In this document: one piece after another, positions 51,857 to 61,800 of the stretch
Layout of the letters: each line of letters starts with the position of its first letter
Numbering within the stretch: position 1 is the stretch's first letter
DNA from: an uncultured Flaviramulus sp.
GTDB taxonomy: Bacteria > Bacteroidota > Bacteroidia > Flavobacteriales > Flavobacteriaceae
DNA: 64,000 bases
Direction: 5' to 3'
Assembly (NCBI GenBank): GCA_947495125.1
Contig: CANLXL010000001.1
Coordinates: 930,001-994,000, forward strand
The notes under the pieces: generated by a model
What the model saw: only the letters and a program-made list of their open reading frames with translations
Database searches by the model: none
What the model was told of the DNA's origin: nothing
Program-made: the position numbers and the translations under genes

Positions 51857-51890
51857 TAAACATATTAATAAACCAAACATTATCGTTCTT

Positions 51891-54800
51891 ATGAAAATTA
51901 GATTAACAGTCTTATCCTGTTTTCTATTGGCTTTTAGTTTATCTACTGCCCAGGAATTACCGGATATTATACCGCCTTCGCCAACGGCGGCAGAATTAAT
52001 GAAATATGGTGATATCCCCGTGAGTTTATATACGGGAACACCTAGCATCAGTATTCCTATTCACGAATTAAACATTAACGGGTACACCTTGCCCATATCA
52101 CTAAACTACCATGCTTCCGGAATACGGGTGGGAGATGTGGGCTCCAATGTGGGGCTGGGATGGTCTTTAAACGCCGGTGGAGTCATTGGGATAAATAAAG
52201 TAGGGGCAAATGATGAAGGCCTATCCTATAATTGGGACCCGATTGTAGAGCAAGATTTTTTGACAAAGTTAAAGGCAGGCGTTTTTGATAAAGTTGATGT
52301 AAGTGCTACAAACTTTCAGGATTATATAAGTTTTGATGCCATGATTAAAGCTATTCATAACAATACCTATAGCGTCGAACCTGATATTTATACCTTTAAC
52401 TTTGGACAACAAACAGGGAAGTTTCTAAAAGCCAGTGATGGTAATTATTATTCCTATCCTCTAAGTACCATGAAAATTGTAAAAGAGCCCCAAGGTGTAG
52501 GAGAAACAGATTATAAATGGAAAATCATAACTAATGATGGCACGGAGTTTTTCTTTGGAAAAAAAGTAGCTACTGCGACAGGTCAAAATCAAGGTAATGA
52601 ATTATTTTTTATAGATGGAGGAACGACACCGCAATCTGATCTTTTTGTTCCTACTTCGTGGTATTTACGAAAGATTAAAAGGCCCGGGCTAAATAATGAA
52701 ATTGATTTTAACTATTTGCAAAAGTGGGAAGATTATTTAGTCCTTGCTTCTAAAACCCTTGTTTTAAGAAAGAATGTCTGCTCTTGGGTTGCTAATGAAC
52801 TCAGTTGTGTTAAGACAGGCTTAGAGGTAATGAATGATCCTACTCAAGGTGATCAATTTACTAGATTCGAATACTTAGGGATGAGTAAAATTCATGATAT
52901 AACGGCACCTAATACCATTGTTCGCTTTTATAATGATGTTTCAAGAAATGATATGTATGAAGGAGAGTTATTACGTAAAATTGAGATTATTAATAGCAAT
53001 ACATCAGCTGTAATCAAATCTTTTGATTTTACTTACGAAAACACGTCGGATAGAGTATATTTAAAAACAGTTAAAGAAAGCGGGAAACCAGCCTATCAAT
53101 TTGATTACTACCAGGGTCTTCCGGGGCGTTTTTCAAAAAGCCAGGATTATTGGGGTTATTACAATTCAGAAATTAATCAGACATTATTAACCAGACCTAC
53201 ATCAAGAGACGTTGTTGGACTGTTTGACGACCTGCCTGAGGATATAGATAATTACTACAACTTCGATAATAGAGAGGTTAACAAAGATGTGATGCACTAC
53301 GGGAGTCTGAAAGAGATTGTCTACCCGACCGGAGGAAGGACCCTATTTACTTATGAGGCTAATAAATTTAGTCAGTCTCAATATATTTTTGAAGAAGAAA
53401 CAATAGATACCAATACCAATATTACAAAGACGTCTTCCGGAACGGACAACCCTGTTGTACAAACGTTTCAAACTGCAAAGGCTAAAAAGGTGACATTCCA
53501 TATCGATTTTACGGGTTATCTGATACCTCCTGTAAGTAATGGTCAGCAGCAAGAAGATGTTGCGCCAAACCCAATTATCGAGTTAAAGAATCTAGATACC
53601 AACGACATCATATTATGGAAAGCTACAGATATAGATCCCGGCAGTTTTATTGAAGAGAGTCCGGGTAGCAATTTGTGGAAATTTTCGTTTTCCGAAACAC
53701 ATAATCTCATTGCTGGAAATTATCAAATTACCTCCAATGTTATATGTCCTTCAATCGGATGCATAGGAACAGTAGTTGCACAATCTAAAGTACAGTTTTC
53801 TTATGTATCCTCATTTACTTACCCACAAGAGCGTGGAGCCTACACGGGGGGAATACGAATCAAGAATATTAAAAATTACACCAATGGCTCAGATACCTCT
53901 TTGGTGCTAGAGAAAAATTATGACTATAAAAAGGATGATGGTTTCTCTTCAGGGCATTTGCAGTATAAAATGATGAATACTTCAAGTTATATTGGATTAG
54001 GATCGCCTAGTGAGATGGAGGAGCCTTCTTCTACGACATCAGGAAACGATTGCATGATAGTGCAAAACTTTAATCCGATTAAAACATACAATATTTCTAC
54101 CTCAGATCAATCATCTCAAGGGGTTAATTCCGGTCATATTGGTTATGAACAAGTAACCGAATATCTCAGTGGCGGAGAGCAGGGAAAAACAGTGTATAAT
54201 TACAAATATGTTGCTCCGGACGTATTTCCTGAAAAGTATCCTTATTTACCTCCACAAGGAAATCTTTTTGAGAATGGAAGTTTAATTAAAAAACGGATTT
54301 TTAAAAAAGAGGGTAGTAATTATACCAAGATTTCAGAACTTTCAAATTCATATAAATCAACATTTCTTAATAAAAAGACCTTTGAAGGAACTAAAATAGC
54401 ACATTACATAAAATATAATACCGATAGTCCATGCTTGTCTTCTTTTTATGAGGTAACCTTATTTGATCAGCTGATTAGTAGGTCATACGAAATAGACTCT
54501 AAGTGGTATTATTTGGATGAAACAATAAGTGCTCAGTATGATGAGAATGGTTTAAACCCTGTGATATCTTCAACCAATCACTATTATGATAATCTGGAAC
54601 ATAATCAGGTTACCCGTACCGAGACGATTACAAGTGAAGGAAAAACAGTTCAAACAAAGATGGTGTATCCCGATGATGTGAATACAGCATCCACACTTTG
54701 GGATAATAGTACCATAATCGGAGGCGCATTAAGTAGCACAGCATTTAGTGCCGTAGAGAAAATGCAGCAGGACGATTTACATCAAATAGCCTCTCCTATA

Positions 54801-55379
54801 CAAACAGAGATTATAGTAAAAGCAGGTCCCACCGTTTTGTCAGAATCTTTGCTGCGTACCAATTTTAAAGATTGGGATGTTGACTTAGGGTTGCCTACGG
54901 ACACAGATATTATTTTACCCGAAGAAGTACAAACTTCCAAAGACAATCAAACATTAGAAGATCGTGTAGAGTATCTGGATTATTACGCAAACGGGAAGGT
55001 CAAAGAGGTCAAAAAAACCAACGGAACCACCATCATTTATCTTTGGGGGTATAAAGAGCAGTATCCCGTGGCCAAGGCTGAAAATGCTACAATAAATGCT
55101 CTTGAGGCCACCTTAAGTTCGGCAGAATTAACGGCTATTAAGGATGGAACTTATAACCAGTCCACGATGATAAGCACGTTGAATAAGATCCGGCAGGGAC
55201 TACCCGATGCCATGGTAAGCACTTATACTTACGATCCGCTTATAGGTGTCACCAGTATGACCGATCCAAAGGGCTATACGGTATTTTACCAATACGATGC
55301 CTTTAACCGACTGGAATTCGTAAAAGATGCCGATGGAAATATCGTATCCCAAAATGAATACCATTATAAAGGGCAGTAA
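51891..55379 (+). CDS. Secreted SpvB/YD-repeat shell-like protein, cassette 2
   Basis: 1162 residues, paralogue of the protein at 39390. Signal peptide (MKIRLTVLSCFLLAFSLSTAQ), SpvB-like start ('PVSLYTGTPSISIPIHELNINGYTLPISLNYHASGIRVGDVGSNVGLGWSLNAGGVIG'), long beta-rich middle, and YD repeats at the end ('VEYLDYYANGKVKEV', 'YLWGYKEQYPVAKA', 'STYTYDPLIGVTSMTD', 'FYQYDAFNRLEFV'), closing in EYHYKGQ. As in cassette 1 it lacks core and toxin and is followed by the small protein and the RHS/toxin gene. The two paralogues are most alike at both ends. Confidence 0.8.
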   Translation: MKIRLTVLSCFLLAFSLSTAQELPDIIPPSPTAAELMKYGDIPVSLYTGTPSISIPIHELNINGYTLPISLNYHASGIRVGDVGSNVGLGWSLNAGGVIGINKVGANDEGLSYNWDPIVEQDFLTKLKAGVFDKVDVSATNFQDYISFDAMIKAIHNNTYSVEPDIYTFNFGQQTGKFLKASDGNYYSYPLSTMKIVKEPQGVGETDYKWKIITNDGTEFFFGKKVATATGQNQGNELFFIDGGTTPQSDLFVPTSWYLRKIKRPGLNNEIDFNYLQKWEDYLVLASKTLVLRKNVCSWVANELSCVKTGLEVMNDPTQGDQFTRFEYLGMSKIHDITAPNTIVRFYNDVSRNDMYEGELLRKIEIINSNTSAVIKSFDFTYENTSDRVYLKTVKESGKPAYQFDYYQGLPGRFSKSQDYWGYYNSEINQTLLTRPTSRDVVGLFDDLPEDIDNYYNFDNREVNKDVMHYGSLKEIVYPTGGRTLFTYEANKFSQSQYIFEEETIDTNTNITKTSSGTDNPVVQTFQTAKAKKVTFHIDFTGYLIPPVSNGQQQEDVAPNPIIELKNLDTNDIILWKATDIDPGSFIEESPGSNLWKFSFSETHNLIAGNYQITSNVICPSIGCIGTVVAQSKVQFSYVSSFTYPQERGAYTGGIRIKNIKNYTNGSDTSLVLEKNYDYKKDDGFSSGHLQYKMMNTSSYIGLGSPSEMEEPSSTTSGNDCMIVQNFNPIKTYNISTSDQSSQGVNSGHIGYEQVTEYLSGGEQGKTVYNYKYVAPDVFPEKYPYLPPQGNLFENGSLIKKRIFKKEGSNYTKISELSNSYKSTFLNKKTFEGTKIAHYIKYNTDSPCLSSFYEVTLFDQLISRSYEIDSKWYYLDETISAQYDENGLNPVISSTNHYYDNLEHNQVTRTETITSEGKTVQTKMVYPDDVNTASTLWDNSTIIGGALSSTAFSAVEKMQQDDLHQIASPIQTEIIVKAGPTVLSESLLRTNFKDWDVDLGLPTDTDIILPEEVQTSKDNQTLEDRVEYLDYYANGKVKEVKKTNGTTIIYLWGYKEQYPVAKAENATINALEATLSSAELTAIKDGTYNQSTMISTLNKIRQGLPDAMVSTYTYDPLIGVTSMTDPKGYTVFYQYDAFNRLEFVKDADGNIVSQNEYHYKGQ

Positions 55380-55411
55380 CCATCTTATCACAACATTTAA
55401 AAACAATACTT

Positions 55412-55822
55412 ATGCAAAACATATTAAAAATCATGATACTTGGTTTGTGTCTTCAAACCCTAACCTCTTTTGCACAAACTAATGCCAATTATATTTTGAC
55501 CAGTAATCGCGTATCCCTATCCGGGAGTAATACCGCTATTAATTCAACATTAACAAAGACAGGAAATAGTTTAACATGGACGCAACATGTTAACGGGCAA
55601 AACAATACTACCGCATTTACCATTGACAGCACAGCGGGTTATTGGGATATTACTAATTCTCAAGGCGCGTTAACTCATATTCTGAACAAAAAAGACTATA
55701 CGCTAAGTTTCAGGCTCACCGGTACAAACGCCGGATTAACAGCACTTTTGAGTATACATAAAAACGGGGAAACCGATACGCAAAATTACAGTTTTACAAT
55801 AACAGGAATTACATATCAATAA
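55412..55822 (+). CDS. Small secreted beta-rich protein between RHS genes, cassette 2
   Basis: 136 residues with a signal peptide (MILGLCLQTLTSFAQ), paralogue of 42829-43242: same length, same order of strands, shared 'LTKTGNSLTWTQ' versus 'LIKTGNTFNWEQ', 'SQGALTHILNKKDYTLSFRLTG' versus 'SQGSLTYTLHKAGFTAVSFNLTG', and the ending 'FTITGITYQ' versus 'FNITNITYP'. It starts 32 bases after the shell-like gene and ends 4 bases before the RHS gene. Conservation in both cassettes shows that it is a functional part of the system; its role is unknown. Confidence 0.78.
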   Translation: MQNILKIMILGLCLQTLTSFAQTNANYILTSNRVSLSGSNTAINSTLTKTGNSLTWTQHVNGQNNTTAFTIDSTAGYWDITNSQGALTHILNKKDYTLSFRLTGTNAGLTALLSIHKNGETDTQNYSFTITGITYQ

Positions 55823-55826
55823 GAAC

Positions 55827-58800
55827 ATGATGCTACAAACTAAAAATCTTCTTCGAAGCCATATATTGATGTTTCTTTTCTTAGGATTAGGATCTTTTCA
55901 ATGTGCCTATAGTCAAATTAGTGGAGCAACAAGTGTTACTGCTAACAGTACCCATACGTACCAGATAGATAAAGGGATGTACTTTCCGTTTTCAGATTGG
56001 ATCATCTCCAATGGAACAGAACAAAGTTCATGGAGCAGTGGGACCACATATTATGTTACCGTGCTCTGGGATGGAGGCCTGAGTAATGGTACTGTTGTTT
56101 TTCCCGCAACTAACGATTATCTTTATGTTACCGTGGCGTCTTCAACGCCACCCATGCCTACCATTACCAATAATTGCGGCAATACGGTTTTAACGCGTGC
56201 TAGTCCACCCGGCAACCTGACATATTACTGGCAATCCAGTGCTACCGGGACCAGTACAAGTAATTCATCGGTGTCGGTCACACGAACCACAGGTACCGTA
56301 TATTATTTAAGAGCCAAAAACATTGGAGCATCGACATGGAGTTCGGCCAGAACGGTAAATTATACGATAAAGTCTGTCCCTTCAACACCAGGCACACCCT
56401 CCATTACGAATAACTGTGGGAGCACGGTACTCACCAGAAGTAACCCACCCAGTGGGGTGACCTTCTACTGGCAGAGTAGCAGTTCGGGAACCTCTACAAG
56501 TAATTCCAGCAGTACCATAACCAGAACCTCAGGAACGGTCTATTACTTAAGAGCCCGAAACAATTCCAACTTATGCTGGAGTACTGCCAGAACCATTAAC
56601 TATAGTGTCAATGCGGCACCGGGGATACCATCTACCCCATCGGTAACCAATAACTGTGGCAATACCGTACTTACCAGAAGTAATCCGCCAAGTGGGGTGA
56701 CCTGGTACTGGCAAAGCAGTAGCTCCGGAACATCCACCGGAAACTCAAGTAGCACGGTAACCAGAACTTCGGGAACCGTATACTACTTACGACCAAGAAA
56801 CAACAGTAGTGGTTGCTGGGGATCTGCACGAAGCGTGAGTTATGCTGTAAATAGCGTTCCAAGTACACCGGCAACACCAAGTGTAACCAATAACTGCGGC
56901 AGTACGGTACTCACCAGAAGTAATCCGCCAAGTGGGGTGACCTTCTACTGGCAAAGCAGTAGCTCAGGAACATCCACCGGAAACTCAAGTAGTACCATAA
57001 CCAGAACTTCGGGAACCGTATACTACTTAAGACCAAGAAATAACAGCAGTGGTTGCTGGGGATCTGCACGAAGTGTAAGCTATACGATAAACACCGTTCC
57101 GGGCACACCGTCAACACCATCGGTAACCAATAATTGTGGCAATACCGTACTTACCAGAAGCAATCCGCCAAGTGGCGTGACCTGGTACTGGCAAAGCAGT
57201 ACTTCCGGAACATCCACCGGAAACTCGAGTAGTACTATAACCAGAACTTCAGGAACCGTATACTACTTAAGACCAAGAAACAACAGTAGCGGTTGCTGGG
57301 GATCTGCACGAAGTGTGAGCTATTCAGTAAATGCCATACCGGGTACTCCGGCAACACCTAGTGTTACCAATAACTGTGGCAATACGGTACTCACCAGAAG
57401 TAACCCACCAAGTGGGGTAACCTTCTACTGGCAAAGTAGCAGTTCAGGAACATCCACCGGAAACTCAAGTAGTACCATAACCAGAACTTCAGGAACCGTA
57501 TATTACCTACGTCCAAGAAACAACAGCAGTGGTTGTTGGGGATCTGCACGAAGCGTGAGCTATACAATAAATACTGTACCGGGTACACCGGCAACACCAA
57601 GTGTTACCAATAATTGTGGCAATACCGTACTTACCAGGAGTACACCACCCAGTGGTATAACCTTCTACTGGCAAAGCAGCAGTTCCGGAACATCCACCGG
57701 AAACTCAAGTAGTACCATAACCAGAACTTCAGGAACCGTATATTACCTACGTCCAAGAAACAACAGCAGTGGTTGCTGGGGATCTGCACGAAGTGTGAGT
57801 TATACCGTAAATACGGTACCGGGTACTCCGGCAACACCAAGTGTCACCAATAACTGTGGGAATACGGTGCTTACCAGAAGTACACCTCCAAGCGGAGTGA
57901 CCTTCTACTGGCAAAGTAGTAGTTCCGGAACCTCTACAAGTGATTCCAATAGTACCATAACCAGAACTAGCGGCACCGTATATTACCTACGACCAAGAAA
58001 CAACAGCAGCGGTTGTTGGGGAAGCGCCAGAAGTGTAAGCTATACGGTAAATACCGTACCAGCTACCCCGGCATCACCAAGTGTTACCAATAATTGTGGT
58101 AATACAGTGCTTACCAGAAGTACCCCACCGAGCGGTGTCACCTTCTACTGGCAAAGTAGTAGCTCCGGAACCTCTACAAGTGATTCCAATAGTACCATAA
58201 CCAGAACAACCGGAACGGTATATTACCTGCGCCCAAGAAACAACAGTAGCGGCTGTTGGGGAACTGCGCGAAGCGTAAGCTATTCCGTGAATACCGTACC
58301 AGCTACTCCCACAACACCAACGGTGACCAATAACTGTGGTAATACGGTACTTACCCGAAGTACCCCTCCAAGTGGGGTGACCTTCTACTGGCAAAGCAGC
58401 AGTTCAGGAACCAGTACCTCCAATTCAAGTACTACGATGACAAGAACAAGTGGTACTTCCTACTATTTGCGGGCCAGAAATAATACGTCAGCCTGTTGGG
58501 GAACAGCAGTTAGTGTTACCTATAGTATTAACCTCGGCCCTGTCTGGTATGCCGATACCGATGGTGATGGCTTTGGAGATCCTAATTCCAGTCAGCGTGC
58601 ATGCGCACGTCCTGCAGGTTATGTAGAAAACAAAAGTGATCTGGCGATTAATACCCCGGGAACAAACTTTGGAACAACAAATAACACCTATACACCCGCG
58701 ACAAAAAGCGATGAAAATTATATCTATACGCGCAGTTACCAAAACCCGATGAGTAACCCGGGTGATGTTGTGAGTAATAATGATATCATTGAACAAATCA

Positions 58801-61800
58801 CCTATTTCGACGGACTCGGTAGGCCCATGCAAAATATTGCGATCAAAGCTTCGGGAAGAGAAGCGGCTCCTCTGAATTTACAGGCCAATATTCCCGAATG
58901 GTCTATGGATTGGACCGCCGGTAGTGGCAGTACGGCATTCTTTAATCAAAATGGAGTGACCTCAGAAAACTTAAGAATCAACGGTGCCGATCCGTATGGT
59001 AATATCTCCCTGCTTTGGGAATGTGGTAATGAGGCGGACAATAGTTCCGACGGTGGATGGAATACCGATTATTTTAACGTCGATAAAAACAGTACCTATA
59101 GGTATACCGCTTGGGTTAAGCGTAATTATTCCAATAATGGCACGACTTATCACGGCACACAGAATGTCAATAATCTTAGTGGTTCTGCTAATGGGAATCC
59201 CTATTTCTGGTATGGAGATCTACCACAACTTGATCAATGGTATCTTTTAGTAGGAATTGTGCACCCGGCCGGATATTCCGGCGGTGATACCGGAGTAAGT
59301 GGTGTTTACGACCTGCAAGGGAATAAGGTGATTGACGGTACCGAGTTTACATGGCGATCAGATACCAGTACTTCAAGATTCAGAAGTTACCTTTACTATG
59401 CTACCGATGTTAGTGTACGCCAGTACTTCTATGCCCCTGTGGTACAAAAAATAGATGGTAGCGAAAATTCAATTACCGAAATTATTAGCGGTACTGAAGG
59501 TCAGGGTGGAACACTTACCGATATCATCACTCATATCGATTATGACGACTATGGCCGGCAGGACAAAGAATGGTTACCTTACCGGGAAGCCACGGGCAGT
59601 GTAGGAAGCTACCGCGGTGATAAAGCCTTAGCCACCCAACAGTATTATCAAGCCAATTATGCCGATGATTTTACAGGTATTACCAATGCCGATGATATTG
59701 TCGCCTATGCGCAAAAAGGGTTTGAGGCCTCGCCATTAAACCGTGTGCTGGAACAGGCAGCTCCGGGAGAGGATTGGAAGCTCGGCGGCGGTCATGGGAT
59801 AGGATTCAACTATCAGTCTAATGCCGGCAACGAAGTCAAGCAATATGGTGTAGACCTTAGCGGATCGGCTCCGGCCCTTACCCTAAGCGCTGTCAATAGT
59901 GGGTACTACAGTGCTGATGAACTCTATAAAAGCATCACCAAAGATGAAAATTACGATGCTACCAGTAGTACTGTAGCCCATACCACAGAAGAATTTAAAG
60001 ACAAACAAGGGCGGGTGATCTTAAAACGTACTTATGGTACTTCAGTTGTAAATGGGGTTTCACAAACCAATGTAGTGCATGACACCTATTATGTGTATGA
60101 TGACTATGGGAATTTAAGCTATGTCTTACCGCCTAAAATGGAGGCCGGCGACGCGGCTACCACCTTAACAGCGGTAAATAATGCACTGGACAACCTGGGT
60201 TACCAATATATCTACGACCATAGAAACCGACTGGTAGAAAAAAAGATCCCGGGGAAAGGTTGGGAATATATTATCTATGATCGTTTAGACCGACCGGTGT
60301 TAACACAAGATGCGGTACAGCGATTAACAAACACCTGGCTCTTTACCAAATACGATGTCTTTGGTCGTGTGGCCTATACCGGAACCCATACCAATGGGAC
60401 CCAGACAGGCAGAGTCAACATGCAAGGTCATTTTGATACCCAAAATAATGTCCCTACCAAATTGTATGAATCTAAAGTGAGCTCCGGTACCGGGCATGAT
60501 AACTCCTATTATACCAATGTGAATTATCCTAGCACGAACATCGAGATTCTAACAGTTAATTATTATGATAATTATAGCTTCGACCTGGCCACCTTAAGTT
60601 TACCGGGGAGTCACGACGGACAAACCATTATCAATAATGATAATACCAGTCCGGGGCTAACTAAAAGCCTGGCAACAGGAAGCAAAGTACGTGTTTTAGG
60701 AACGACCAGTTGGATTACAACCATTACGGGTTATGATGTTAAAGGACGTGCTATCTATATCGCCAGTAACAACAGCTACTTAAGTGCTATCGATATTGTA
60801 AAGAGCACTCTGGATTTTGCCGGTAAGGTGCTTAAAACACAAACCGAACACGATAAAGGCAGTACCAGTGTGGATACCGAAGACCTGTTTACCTATGACC
60901 ATGTGGGTCGATTACTCAAACAAACCCAGGAACTGGACAATACCAATGTGCTGGAGGTAATTGCAGAGAACCATTACGATAATTTAGGACAGTTAGAGCA
61001 CAAGGATGTTGGGGGCAAGACCACGCAAAACCGATTGCAGCAAATTGACTATACCTATAATGTACGGGGTTGGTTAAAACAGATCAACAACCCGACGACT
61101 TTGGGGAGCGATCTGTTTGGGTTTAAAATAAGCTATAATGAAGGCGCCAATGCTCTATATAATGGTAATATTGCTCAAACCAACTGGAATACGGCAAGTA
61201 TTAACAGTAGTGGCAATCCGGTGAGCAATAGTTATACCTATACTTATGATGCGTTGAACAGAATTACCAGTGGTGTGAATACCGCCAATGATAATTACGA
61301 TCTCAATAGTGTTAGTTACGATTTGAATGGAAATATTATCGCACTTTCCAGAGAAGGACATACAGACGATAACAATCCATCTACCTTTACTACCACGGAT
61401 AATTTAAGTTATTATTATAACGGCAACCAACTGCATTCGGTTACCGATGCTTCGGGGTATAATACAGGATTTAAAGACGGGAATAGCTCGGATGCCACCT
61501 ATAATAATGGTAATGATGATTATACCTATGATGTTAATGGCAATATGCTTAAAGATCTGAATAAAGGCATTTCATCGAATATTACCTATAATCATCTTAA
61601 TTTACCGGTACTGGTCACTTTGCCAAATGGAAATATTTCTTACATTTACGATGCCACTGGTGTTAAATTGGAAAAGAAGGTGGTTGAAAGTGGAAAGTCG
61701 GATGTATATACCTATTACGCAGGTAGCTACATATACGAAGGCAGTTCTTTGAAATTCTTTAACCACGCTGAAGGGTATTTGGAGCCTAAAGATGAAAATA

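Larger units (their letters stand above)
51173..51890. other. Non-coding region before RHS cassette 2
   Basis: No gene is seen in 718 bases. The first about 80 bases hold CTAG-rich debris, then comes a terminator (51256-51295); from about 51371 the sequence is the second copy of the cassette leader. Confidence 0.6.
51371..51890 (+). repeat. Cassette leader, copy 2 (partner 38836-39389)
   Basis: Homologous over its full length to the leader before cassette 1, ending at the start codon of the shell-like gene. Shared words include ATAAACACATCGAT, CTTCGACCATTGTC and CCTTACAAA. Confidence 0.7.

Noticed and set aside
56671-58394. Long open frames on the minus strand within the repeat array
   Set aside because: They recur with the 240-bp period and mirror the coding strand. 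They are shadows of the repeat, not genes.
56161-58539. Regularly spaced repeats as a CRISPR array or satellite
   Set aside because: The unit is 240 bp, wholly coding and in frame, with no short repeat/spacer pattern. It is a protein domain array.
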